DNA of 64,000 nt. Origin: Panagrolaimus kolymaensis (taxonomy: Eukaryota; Nematoda; Chromadorea; Rhabditida; Panagrolaimidae). How positions within the stretch are numbered: position 1 is the stretch's first letter; every line of letters starts with the position of its first letter. The stretch covers positions 6,448,001 through 6,512,000 of the forward strand of contig JAJQJQ010000002.1 of assembly GCA_028622995.1 (NCBI GenBank). Reading direction: 5' to 3'. The notes under the pieces were generated by a model, which saw only the letters and a list, made by a program, of their open reading frames with translations, made no database searches and was not told where the DNA came from. Shown here piece by piece: positions 1 through 8,970 of this stretch. The position numbers and the translations under genes were made by a program.

Positions 1-205
1 TTTAACTCGACAAAAGCAAACGATAGGTATGTAAACAAAAAAAAAGTTTCTTCTTTGTTAGCAAAAAATCGAATGAAAAAACTTGGATATTTTAAAACTC
101 CTTCAATTGAAATAAGCAACATAAGGAACATCAATAATTTAGCTCCATAAATTTCTTCAACGTTTCAGCTTCCATTAATTTAATAAGACCATAGATGATG
201 CAGCA

Positions 206-346
206 TTAATAATGTTCCAAAACCAAAGTTTTGACAATCCAAAAATTATAAAAAAGTCCATTAATTTTGCCTTAAAAATAAAGGACTTACAAATTCAAAT
301 GGCTTTGTAAAAAAAGCTTATACAAAAGCAAGAAATTATGGTAAAA
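206..346 (+). repeat. Direct duplicate, copy 1 (pairs with 1184-1312)
   Basis: About 130 bp here match 1184-1312 with scattered differences and small indels. Shared stretches include AAAAATTATAAAAAAGTCCAT and GACTTACAAATTCAAATGG. This looks like an old local duplication of sequence from the last intron of the acidic-protein gene. No gene is visible in 1-498 apart from this copy. Confidence 0.7.
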
Positions 347-498
347 AAGCTACCAAAATTTTAAAAGTTTTTATTAAACTTACATTGAAGCTTTTTTTAT
401 ATTTCGGATAATAAATGTTGGCATGATTTAATGAATGTCTTGGTAGGGCAAATTTACTGGTTAATGGTAGTGTGAAATAATCATTAGAGATGAGCGAG

Positions 499-581
499 TC
501 AATAAACCTTCTTCTCGTAATATAATTCGAAGTTGCGTGCTTCAGCGCTCATTATACCAGTATTAGTTGTTTCAGCATCTT
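499..581 (-). CDS. Probable alternative or true last exon of the acidic-protein gene
   Basis: After a CAG acceptor at 582-584 the minus strand reads 26 codons of ordinary-looking protein (begins DAETTNTGIMSAEARN, ends KKVY) and a TGA. It accepts phase 1. A phase-1 donor lies at the end of the upstream exon (..CCAGAA-A|GTTAAA), but that intron would be only about 27 bp. An earlier phase-1 donor inside the 604-854 exon is also possible. Confidence 0.4.
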
Positions 582-603
582 CTGTACTAAAAAAAATTGA
601 ATT

Positions 604-2210
604 TTAACTTTCTGGTTCACAATTCAAACGTGAACAATTAGCAGCTGCTGTTGTGGAAAAAGCAGTGGTCGTTGTTGAAGAGCTTGGTGTAGCATTGAAA
701 ACATTATTAAAACTGGATGAAAAACTGCCGTTTGTCAAAATTTTCAAAAGCGATATTTTTTTAACCTTTCCCATAGTGTTCAAGTTTTCAAAAAGTTTAG
801 ACAAGTTTGCATTAAATTCAAAATTCGCGTATTTTTTTCCTCCCCATAAATTTGCTAGATAATTCTTTTTTAACCGGATACATTAAAAAACAAATATTTT
901 AACGAAAATGTAAATTCTTTATCACCACATATATTTCATCAATTTTGAATCAAAAACTTTAAATCGGCTTCAATCGTTTAATCAATCATAAATAATCAAT
1001 GATTCCAAATTGAAAGGTAACAATGTTGGCTGCGAAATTATTACGCCAAAAGAATTTTTTGCTTTTTACTTTTTTGATTGTTACATTTTTTGTTTCAATG
1101 TAAAATACAGATTATGCAAAAAAAAAGATCAATTATTTAGCAACCGAAACGATATTTTGATGAAGCGGAACTGAGTCCATTAAAGCATTCAATAATTCTG
1201 AAAACAAAGTTTTGTGTATCCAAAAATTATAAAAAAGTCCATTGAATTTTGCCTGAATATTTTGAGGACTTACAAATTCAAATGGCTTTGCGAAAGCTTT
1301 TACAAGCTTTAAACTTACCAGGTGTTGGAAGAGTATCTGAATCAATTGATACTTGAGAAGAAGTGCCATGAACATAATTTTCACCTTCGTCCTCTGCAAT
1401 TATTTTATCTAACCATTCATCTTCATCAACAAAAATATATGCATTATCACCATCTTCACCTTCTTCACTTTCAACAGCTTCATCAACAGCTTCACCAATA
1501 TCTTCACTTTCTTCACCACCTTCACCTTCAATCATTTCAACTTTATCAACGCTTGCTTCTTTATCAACTTCATCATAAATATATTGGTTTTTTTTATTCT
1601 TTAACATATCTTTGCCACGTTTTACAAACTTTTTATTTTCCCACCAAGTGGCATTAAAACCAAGAGTTAATTCTAAAAAACATTTCATAAATAATTTATT
1701 TTATTGATTTTAGTCAAGTGAATGACTGATGATGAGCTTTGCTTTAAAAATATGGCTTCTCGTTTATTTATTTTCCTTTTCAAAAAATCAGAAAACATGA
1801 ACTAAAATCAATTCAAAAAAGTTTCTTTAATACTCTTAAATGGGAAAGTAATTTACCCAAAATGCGTCTAGCTATGAAAATAGAAGACAGTCTCATTTTT
1901 TTTATCACAAATTTTTAAAGAATTTTTGGTCCCTTATAATTAAAGTCCCTTCTTGACTTTCATCCAAAATGTAAAAATCCTTATTAAACCCAGACAAAAG
2001 AAATTGACTCACTCTCTTTCAAATCATCACGAGCAGCCTTTTCTTCTGGCAAATATTTTGATCTAGAAGGAAACTCTAAAAAGAAATTAAGTTTTTTTAC
2101 GGTATAAAATTCTTTAAACACTTACTCTTTTCCAATTTAACAATAGCTTTAAGGAAAGCCTTAACTTCATCTTTATTTTCATAGCGTAATTGACGTTCGT
2201 TGTTTGCCAT
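604..2210 (-). CDS. Acidic, Glu/Asp-rich nematode protein (4-exon gene), unknown function
   Basis: I do not recognise this protein. Exons 2126-2210, 2013-2075, 1319-1672 and 604-854 join in phase (1,1,1) to give about 250 codons ending in TAA. The start is the first Met (MANNERQLRYENKDEV), which begins a frame that splices cleanly. The N-terminal ~70 residues are charged and probably helical and include a Trp pair (ATWWENKKF). Residues ~90-150 are a Glu/Asp-rich low-complexity tract, followed by a Ser/Thr-rich stretch, a basic block (NLWGGKKY, then GKVKKISLLKIL) and a Ser/Thr tail. Introns are short except the last (464 bp). A further minus-strand exon (499-581) continues the frame well, so the true C-terminus may lie there rather than at 604. 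No signal peptide or membrane segment is visible. The acidic tract with basic flanks would suit a nuclear or binding protein, but that is inference. Confidence 0.62.
1184..1312 (+). repeat. Direct duplicate, copy 2, in the last intron of the acidic-protein gene
   Basis: Partner of 206-346. It lies between the exons ending at 1319 and starting at 854. On the minus strand this copy is open through to a TAA at 1133 while the 206-346 copy has stops, so it might include a minor alternative exon, but I see no phase-compatible acceptor that supports one. Confidence 0.65.
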
Positions 2211-2471
2211 GATGAAGACGACCAAAGATATTTAATAAATTGTATATCGTTTAATTGATTGACAACGTTGTTGATGCAATATATTTAGAGAAATGGGAAT
2301 AATCTATGTGGGAATAAAGGTTTTTGTTAATAAAATTTGCTTAAAACTTTATTTTTCATTCTATGTTTGTGAAAAGCCAATGTGAATGCATTTCAAATTG
2401 CATTCACCATAATAAAACGCATGACGAAAAAATGGGAATAAATCCGCGTTCATCCTTTAATCGACTTGAAA
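2211..2471. other. Intergenic spacer, no gene seen
   Basis: AT-rich DNA between the start of the acidic-protein gene and the first satellite monomer. It would hold that gene's promoter. I see no other structure. Confidence 0.6.
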
Positions 2472-3628
2472 TAGCTAATGAAATTTATTTGCATATTTTA
2501 AAATCCGAATTTTTGAAAAAAGGAATCCGCTCTTTGGAATGAGATCCTCTAATTTGGTAGCCATAAAGCTAATGAAATTTATTTGCATATTTTAAAATCC
2601 GACTTTTGAAAAAAGAAATCCGCTCTTTGGAATGAGATCCTCTAATTTGGTAGCCATAAAGCGAATGAAATTTATTTGCATATTTTAAAATCCGAATTTT
2701 TGAAAAAAGGAATCCGCTCTTTGGAATGAGATCCTCTAATTTGGTAGCCATAAAGAGAATGAAATTAATTTGCATATTTTAAAATCCGAATTTTTGAAAA
2801 AAGGAATCCGCTCTTTGGAATGAGATCCTCTAATTTGGTAGCCATAAAGCTAATGAAATTAATTTGCATATTTATAAAATCCACAAACTAATATCCAAAA
2901 TCCAAAAACTAGATTGAGATCCTCTAATTTGGTAGCCACAAAGCGAATGATATTAATTTGCATATTTTAAAATCCGACTTTTAAAAAAAGAAATCCCATC
3001 TTTGGAATGAGATCCTCTAATTTGGTAGCCATAAAGCGAATGAAATTAATTTGCATATTTTAAAATCCGAATTTTTGAAAAAAGAAATCCGATCTTTGGA
3101 ATGAGATCCTCTAATTTGGTAGCCATAAAGCGAATGAAATTAATTTGCATATTTTAAAATCCGAATTTTTGAAAAAAGAAATCCGATCTTTGGAATGAGA
3201 TCCTCTAATTTGGTAGCCATAAAGCTAATGAAATTAATTTGCATATTTTAAAATCCGACTTTTAAAAAAAGAAATCCGATCTTTGGAATGAGATCCTCTA
3301 AATTGGTAGCCATAAAGCTAATGAAATTAATTTGCATATTTTAAAATCCGACTTTTGAAAAAAGGAATCCGATTTTTGGAATGAGATCCTCTAATTTGGT
3401 AGCCATAAAGAGAATGAAATTAATTTGCATATTTTAAAATCCAAATTTTTGAAAAAAAAAATTCGCTCTTTGGAATGAGATCCTCTAATTTTGTAGCCAT
3501 AAAGCGAATGAAATTAATTTGCATATTTTAAAATCCGAATTTTTGAAAAAAGAAATCCGATCTTTGGAATGAGATCCTCTAATTTGGTAGCCATAAAGCG
3601 AATGAAATTAATTTGCATATTTTAAAAT
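2472..3628 (+). repeat. Satellite array, about 93-bp unit, left block (~12 monomers)
   Basis: Tandem copies recur every 92-95 bp. Each contains GAGATCCTCTAATTTGGTAG, CATAAAGCGAATGAAATTAA, TTTGCATATTTTAAAATCCG and a Gly/Ala-free A-rich stretch TTTTTGAAAAAAGAAATCCG. Variants alternate (GCGAATG/GCTAATG/GAGAATG; TTAATTT/TTTATTT; ATCCGAT/ATCCGCT). One monomer near 2870-2920 is disturbed by an extra segment (ACAAACTAATATCCAAAATC). The array stops inside a monomer at 3628, where a retrotransposon begins, and resumes at 4739. Confidence 0.97.
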
Positions 3629-4699
3629 GTTTTTATTGACTTCAAAAAAGCATTTGACTCCATTGAACTTTCTGCTCTATGGAATGCTCTTCAAAAATTT
3701 GGTATTGATCCTGGTACAATTGAAATCATCAAAATGATCTATGCTGGTGGTACATCAAGTATAAATATTGGCTCTTCATCTATCAACATCAATGTCCAAA
3801 AAGGTGTAAGACAAGGAGATACGCTCTCGCCTATCCTCTTTGCTCTTACCTTTCAAACTGCTCTTCATCTTGTCAACTGGAATGCTGGAATCAACATCAA
3901 TGGAAAAAAACTAGGATATCTCACTTTTGCTGATGACATCATGCTATGCTCTCATTCATTGGAAGGTCTCCAATGTTTGCTCAACCAAGTCGCTGGAACT
4001 TCTGCTACTGTTGTACTCGAAATCAACGTCGATAAAACAAAGTGGATGACTAATGCGAATACTCCTGATGGAACTTTACTTCTTGATGATCTACAAGTTG
4101 AATTGGTAAATGAATTTATATATCTCGGTCAACTGATCTATTGGCCTTCAAAACCAAAACGATTCAACAAAGAAATCTCTCGAAGAATATCTGCCGGATG
4201 GAGCTCTTTCTACAAAGCGAAGAATTTGCTGATGTCAAGAAGAGTCCCAATGAACTTGAAAAGAAAATATCTTCATCAATGTGTGCTTCCTGCCATATTG
4301 TATGGATGTGAAACCTGGGCTTTGACCAAATCTGAAGAAGATCGTCTTGCTGTAGCTCAACGAAGAATGGAAAGAAGAATGCTAAACGTGAAATTAATCG
4401 ATCAACATCCTCGTGAATGGCTTCGTGAAAGAACTGGTCTCAAAGATTTCGTTCATCAAGCAAGAAAAAGAAAATGGAATTATCTTCGTAAACTCCTGCT
4501 GATTCCTGACAATCGATGGAATCGTTTACTGACTGAATGGAAACCTGCTGGCAAGAGACCTCTTGGACGTCCTCCAACTCGCTGGATTGATGACATTATG
4601 AAACATACTCAAGAAAAAAATTTCCAACGTCTCAATGTCATTGCTTTGTCTGATTCGTGGTGTCGTTTGTTAGAATCTTTCGTCCTTCGAGACAGATAA
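3629..4699 (+). CDS. Reverse transcriptase fragment of an RTE-type element (5'-truncated)
   Basis: The frame is open from the truncation point at 3629 to TAA at 4699 (356 codons; first Met at 3734). It begins in the fingers/palm part of RT (FIDFKKAFDS), then VRQGDTLSPILF and the catalytic FADD box (residues 65-68 counted from Met 3734). The C-terminal part has the features usual for RTE-like nematode elements: an ILYGCETWALT block, a QRRMERRML stretch and a GRPPTRWIDDI motif. The apurinic endonuclease and the N-terminal part of RT are missing, so this copy cannot move itself. The remaining frame has no stops or frameshifts, which suggests a fairly young insertion. Family placement is by motif recognition; RTE versus a close relative is not certain. 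Confidence 0.9.
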   Translation, partial: VFIDFKKAFDSIELSALWNALQKFGIDPGTIEIIKMIYAGGTSSINIGSSSININVQKGVRQGDTLSPILFALTFQTALHLVNWNAGININGKKLGYLTFADDIMLCSHSLEGLQCLLNQVAGTSATVVLEINVDKTKWMTNANTPDGTLLLDDLQVELVNEFIYLGQLIYWPSKPKRFNKEISRRISAGWSSFYKAKNLLMSRRVPMNLKRKYLHQCVLPAILYGCETWALTKSEEDRLAVAQRRMERRMLNVKLIDQHPREWLRERTGLKDFVHQARKRKWNYLRKLLLIPDNRWNRLLTEWKPAGKRPLGRPPTRWIDDIMKHTQEKNFQRLNVIALSDSWCRLLESFVLRDR

Positions 4700-4703
4700 A
4701 AGA

Positions 4704-4706
4704 TAA

Positions 4707-4737
<31 letters not shown>

Positions 4738-4738
4738 A
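4704..4738 (+). repeat. (AAAT)n 3' tail of the retrotransposon
   Basis: About eight AAAT/TAAA tetramers directly after the RT stop codon and directly before the 3' copy of the target duplication. Tetranucleotide tails are typical of RTE-type elements. Confidence 0.9.
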
Positions 4739-4778
4739 TTTTAAAATCCGAATTTTTGAAAAAAGAAATCCGATCTTT
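4739..4778 (+). repeat. 40-bp satellite remnant between two insertions
   Basis: The sequence continues the monomer interrupted at 3628 (TTTTAAAATCCGAATTTTTG then AAATCCGATCTTT) up to the left end of the next element. It shows that the retrotransposon and the 4.2-kb element entered the same monomer about 40 bp apart. Confidence 0.95.
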
Positions 4779-4792
4779 CACTCACAGAAAAA
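4779..4792 (+). repeat. Left terminal inverted repeat of the 4.2-kb element
   Basis: CACTCACAGAAAAA, perfect inverted match to 8957-8970. Outside it lies satellite sequence ending GATCTTT. Confidence 0.9.
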
Positions 4793-5091
4793 CTGTCCAC
4801 TTTTTTTTCGGAAATTGACGGACCCGTTTTTTTTCGACTTTAAAAGTTGTTTGCGTCATTTTTGTTGTACATTTAGTCAACTTTTAATGGACAAATTTGA
4901 TTGGCTATTTTTTCGGATAATTATGTCCAATACTCAATTAGAAAATGTATTTTTGGAAGGTCGAAAGTTCAAAATTCAAAAATTTTGGTATTTTTCAAAA
5001 AAGACACAAATTTCAAAGAGAATGAGTTTATTAATAACAAAGCCATGGTATACAAAGTAAAAACAAAAGCCTAGGTTAAACAAGGATTCAA

Positions 5092-6169
5092 TTAATCAGA
5101 TTCATCGCCGCCCATTTGATGTTCCATATCACTAGCACGTAATCCAAAGGTGACATTTTTGCCATGGTATTCATTATGAACGAACATTCGATAAGTGCAG
5201 TGGAAGCGAAGAGATGTTGTTGAGAATCGAAAACGTTTGGATCTAAGGTAGTCTTCATATTCCTCGGGAACAATTTCGTTGAAGTAAATTATTGCCTCGG
5301 TTCTTACACATTTTAGAAGATGCTAAAAATTAAAGTTTCATAATATTTTAACTTTAATAAAAACTAACCTCAAGCATGTATCCAAATTCATTTCCAAAAG
5401 GAAGGCCATCCAAAATTAAGACCAAATTCCAAATTGGCTCTTCATATTCATCTGAGAATCGAAGGCAAATGCAGTTTAAGAGATCGATGCGATCAAAAAA
5501 AACCCATGTTGATGTATCCAAGCTAAAAACATATTTGTTCATGATAAAATGCATTTTTAATTACTTACGTTAAACTCTCCATATTCCTAGGTAGTCGCAT
5601 AAGAAGGCCTCGGATGTGTTCTTCAACAGGTATTTGAACCAAAATACTTCCCATGGTGATCATTCTATCCCGAGTTGACATGAGGCGATAAACAAGTTGT
5701 GCACCAAAGAATCCAGCCAATTTTAAGTTTCTTACATACTTCATGAGATCATCCCAGAATTGCATATCGGAATAAACTTCTTGATAAGAAGTATTACATT
5801 TTACAGTAAATTCCTCGGTTGCATAGTTTGAGTACATGTAAGTGTTGAAGTTTCCTTGGTATACTTTCTCCATGGTATTATCATTCTTCGTAACCACAAC
5901 ATGATCATCATAGAGTTTAACAGAACGTAGCCGTGTTTTCAATTTACATCCTTGGTTAGCAGCAATACCATTTCCACGGGTTACATTTGATTCGCCATGG
6001 TTTCTTTCAGAAGATGAAACTTCTCTTCTGAAGTATTCTCGAAGTTCATCTCTTGATGGTTGAGATAACTGAAACAAATAATGAGAAGATTATTCTCAAA
6101 TGATAAAAATTAAAAACTTACATCAGCTACATAGCAAGCAATAGCATCATTGGTAGGATTAAGAGCCAT
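5092..6169 (-). CDS. Unknown protein of the TIR element, gene A (4 exons, 310 codons)
   Basis: Exons 6122-6169, 5569-6068, 5369-5522 and 5092-5322 join in phase (0, 2, 0) and end at TAA (5092-5094). The ATG follows directly on a TTTTTAG acceptor (6170-6171), as expected for a trans-spliced or 5'-UTR-intron start. I do not recognise the product. It is soluble-looking, without signal peptide or clear membrane helix. Residues ~17-60 are charged (REYFRREVSSSERNHGES), the middle is mixed alpha/beta in character and includes VKLYDDHVVVTKNDNTMEKV, and the C-terminal exon ends in an acidic tail (MGGDESD). Exons are visibly richer in G/C than the surrounding DNA. It faces gene B across a 404-bp gap, so a shared bidirectional promoter is likely. 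No DDE/D triad, RNase-H fold signature or zinc-finger cluster could be picked out by eye. Confidence 0.8.
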
Positions 6170-6573
6170 CTAAAAATAAACAAGAGTCACCAATAACTGC
6201 GACCGCCAATATAAATATTATCTTTGTTTCAAACAATTTTTCAAGTAGTAAGTTTACAACAAATTTTTCGATAAGAGTTTATTGCTACATCATGAGGCTC
6301 TTCCACTTTACTGTCGAAATACACCTGGGTCAAAAAAATATGTTCGAATGCCTTACTTTCTGCTTTAATCCATTTCAAAGAAAAAAGGTAAGCTTTCAAA
6401 TCATCTGCTTCGAGAGTACAATCTCACAGCGAAAACGGCTGCCTCGCTGCACGTTTTTTCCAAGCTTTTTGAAATCTTTGCTGATTTAGTTTTTCAAACT
6501 TTTTGCTTTCCTTCACATTTTTTGAGTAAAAAATTATTATTCAATCTTTAACGCTTATTTTTTAGTCTTCAAA
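6170..6573. promoter_or_regulatory. Shared upstream region of the divergent element genes
   Basis: 404 bp between the two start codons. Acceptor-like TTTTTAG sits at the ATG of gene A and TTTTTTAG (to 6565) just before the ATG of gene B, so transcript leaders are probably trans-spliced on both sides. The region includes one half of a 17-bp inverted repeat (6198-6214). No clear TATA element was chosen. Confidence 0.5.
6198..6214 (+). repeat. 17-bp inverted motif, copy 1 (upstream of gene A)
   Basis: TGCGACCGCCAATATAA occurs here, 29 bp upstream of gene A's ATG. It recurs inverted at 7914-7930 inside intron 5 of gene B. It is GC-rich relative to the AT-rich non-coding sequence around it, so a regulatory or protein-binding site is plausible. 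Confidence 0.7.
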
Positions 6574-8574
6574 ATGAGCAACTCTGTTACTATCGTTGTT
6601 ACTGATGCAGCTCTTGCAACTGATGGTCCTCAAACTTTAACTTATCTTTTTTATACTGCGAACACCAAGGATTTGCAGCAACATATCTCTGATACGTTGG
6701 GATTACCTAGGAATTTTGATGCTGTTATCAAATGGAAAACCAAGGATCTCGATGATAAAACGATGGTTACAACAATGAATCCCATGACTTTTTTGATCTC
6801 GGGTGAAATATACTTTGCATCTATTGGTGAGTTGTTTTTGTCAGTTTATTTTATTTACTAATACTAAATTTTTTAAGATACCTGGGCAGACATTGCCACT
6901 CCGAACTTATCGAAAACCATTGCTAGAGAATCAACAAAAGCAACTGTTCATGTTACCGAAATGGCTACTGATGATCTCCAAGGCTCTCTTGAGGCATGTT
7001 CTTTATTTGCTTGTTCATACATTTACTTTATTTTTAGCGAAAATCTTACGATGATCAAGAAAAGCAACTTGTAACCAAGGCTGTAGCTGAAGAAAACCAA
7101 ATGCCTCTTGCTTCACAGAATCAACCTTCCTCTTCGACTCAAGATACTTCGGATACTCTTATCAATCTTACTCTGGTCGAACGTATGTTGATCCCAAGGA
7201 TAATTTTACCGTGCCCATTGCTTCGAGGAAATGCTACAACTCAAGGTACATACCTCGCAAACTTATACATCGCAAACCAAGGCTTAATGGATGATAGGTT
7301 CAAGGAAATGTCGCCCTCTGAAAAAACAATGGTGGAAACTGTAAGTTCTGTTAAATATCTTTGAATTAATCTTATCATTACAGATTGATGTTATTGCGTT
7401 CATTTCAAACCCATCAACCATTGCTGCCCTTGTTTTCTTGCACGACGAATCTTTGACAACTTTCAATTTGAGTCTCCTCACCATGGCTAGAAAGTTTGCA
7501 AAGAAAGCTATTACTGATATTATCTCCGAGGCTTATAAAAAGTATGTTTAGTTTTTCGTTATAAACTAAACTTCTCTTTTAGGACTGAAATCCCAGGCAA
7601 CGCTCTTGAACCTTTGATTTCTCTTATGCTTCAAATGACAGGAAATGCATGGTTTTCAACATTGTTAGTCCATGGATGTCCAAGTCCTGTAGTTATGGCT
7701 GTGAAGAAAAGGCAAGTTCGCCATGCTCTTAAAGCTGGAGAATCACCAAAGATCAAGAAGCAAAAGTTAACCTTGGCAAATATGGTAACCTTGGATATTG
7801 ATGAAGCAGCTGGAGCAATTTCTGAAGCACAAACACCTGGTGAAATGGAGCAACTTGTTGCAAATACAAGGTTAGTTTATTTTGCAACTTTTTGTGAAAA
7901 AATGTGTGAATCATTATATTGGCGGTCGCAATTTGATACACTTGCTTACAATAATTAGATACATCTTTCTTCTAAAACAATAATGCCGCTTTAATTTTAG
8001 TCAATTCCGCTGCCAATGGTTGAACGAAATGGATCAAGATATAACCAGACGTCACCGAAGGATTGAAACCATGGTCTCTAAGTTTTCGTGTTTTGTGAGA
8101 AATGCAACTTTGGTATATTTCATATTACAATACCATAACTTTCTTTTTTACACAATTGTAGCTTCGTCATGACTTCAAGTACACCATGGAAAATATGAAG
8201 GGACTAAGGGCTTTCAACGTTGGGGAAGCTTTACATCTTTATGCTCCTGCAATTGTGACCCTAGGCAAGAAAAAAGGAATCTTTTTGGAAGATGTTCACC
8301 AAGGCCTTGAAAATGATATGCTCCAAGTTTGCAAAACTCTGATTGATCTTGTTCCAACCTACTGCAAAAGAAACAAAAACTGCAAATCTGATCGCCTTAT
8401 TGTGGAAGGAAAAGTAAGTTCTTTTAAAGTTCGTTTATCTTTACTCTTTTAAGCGTTTAGGAGTTTACAAGTGTTCAAGCCATGGCAGATGTCAGAAAAG
8501 ATATCATTTTGTTATATTGTTATTTGTTTTCCAAGGCTTTTTTATTTGTTTTTTACTGTTTGTTATTTATTTAA
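6574..8574 (+). CDS. Unknown helical protein of the TIR element, gene B (8 exons, 531 codons)
   Basis: Exons 6574-6826, 6878-6993, 7038-7340, 7384-7541, 7583-7870, 8001-8112, 8162-8413 and 8461-8574 sum to 1,596 bp with every junction in phase, ending at TAA with AATAAA overlapping the stop. Intron 2 needs a GC donor (GAG|GCATGT). The ATG lies 9 bp after a TTTTTTAG acceptor, a likely trans-splice site. The product is not recognised. Residues 1-85 are Thr/Ser-rich and mixed; 125-160 polar; ~165-310 strongly helical with alternating hydrophobic runs; a basic nuclear-signal-like segment (VKKRQVRH and KIKKQK) lies near 317-335; another long helical region follows; the last exon encodes a hydrophobic tail (VFYCLLFI at the end). 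The layout could suit a nucleic-acid-binding or structural (capsid/nucleoprotein-like) protein, but that is a guess from composition only. No catalytic signature was seen. Confidence 0.8.
7914..7930 (-). repeat. 17-bp inverted motif, copy 2 (intron 5 of gene B)
   Basis: Exact reverse complement of 6198-6214, in the 130-bp intron 7871-8000, the longest intron of the gene. Confidence 0.7.
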
Positions 8575-8956
8575 TAAATCGTTTGATTGAATATACTTGA
8601 ATATGTGAATGACGAAAGGGGTTTAGGCGATTAATGAAATATAGCAGATTTACAGAAAAATAAAAACAAGTCATTGATAGTCCAATTTAACCAAATTTTT
8701 GTCCATAATAATGACAATATGGGTTAGGTTTATATCTAAAGAGGTCCGTTTTTTTAAGTATCATCAGGCAGTGCGTAAAAGATTTTGTCCTATTTTTTTT
8801 TATTATTGTACATTTTTGTGACACTTTTTTAAAGAAATAAAGACGATTTCAACTTCTAAGAGGACTATATAGTCCAAATTGAACAGAGACCTTCTTCTTG
8901 GCGGTTGTCACTGTACAAGCCAATATTGTCCAAATTTTTCGATGATATAGGTACTT
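8575..8956. other. Right non-coding flank of the TIR element
   Basis: AT-rich sequence between the gene B stop and the right TIR. It carries several GTCCAA-type subterminal motifs (about 8676, 8869, 8929) and a GGTCCGTTTTTTT tract near 8744. No reading frame is supported. Confidence 0.6.
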
Positions 8957-8970
8957 TTTTTCTGTGAGTG
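8957..8970 (-). repeat. Right terminal inverted repeat of the 4.2-kb element
   Basis: TTTTTCTGTGAGTG, perfect inverted match to 4779-4792. The satellite resumes immediately with TTGGAATGAGATCC. Confidence 0.9.

Larger units (their letters stand above)
3629..4738 (+). mobile_element. 5'-truncated RTE-type non-LTR retrotransposon inserted in the satellite
   Basis: The insert starts abruptly in the middle of a reverse transcriptase and ends with an (AAAT)n tail at about 4704-4738. It is flanked by the 9-bp direct repeat TTTTAAAAT (3620-3628 and 4739-4747), which is part of the satellite monomer, so the target site is known exactly. The truncated 5' end, simple-repeat tail and target duplication are the marks of target-primed reverse transcription. 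Confidence 0.93.
4779..8970. mobile_element. 4.2-kb TIR element with two divergent unknown genes (CACT-type ends)
   Basis: The left end CACTCACAGAAAAA (4779-4792) is the exact reverse complement of the right end (8957-8970). Both ends abut satellite sequence. A TT dinucleotide is present on each side (4777-4778, 8971-8972), consistent with a 2-bp target duplication in CTTTGG of the monomer. Subterminal motifs of the type GTCCAA(A)TT recur near both ends (about 4888, 4923, 8676, 8869, 8929), and ACGGACC occurs inverted near 4816 and 8745. Termini of the form CACT..AGTG with a short duplication are known from the CACTA/Mirage/Chapaev group. The cargo is two multi-exon genes on opposite strands, 5092-6169 (minus) and 6574-8574 (plus), with a 404-bp shared upstream region. 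Neither shows a transposase motif I recognise. It may be non-autonomous, or one gene may be an unfamiliar transposase. Superfamily assignment is inference. Confidence 0.85.

Noticed and set aside
1322..1657. Plus-strand frame rich in His/Leu/Gln
   Set aside because: It is the antisense shadow of the Glu/Asp-rich exon on the minus strand.
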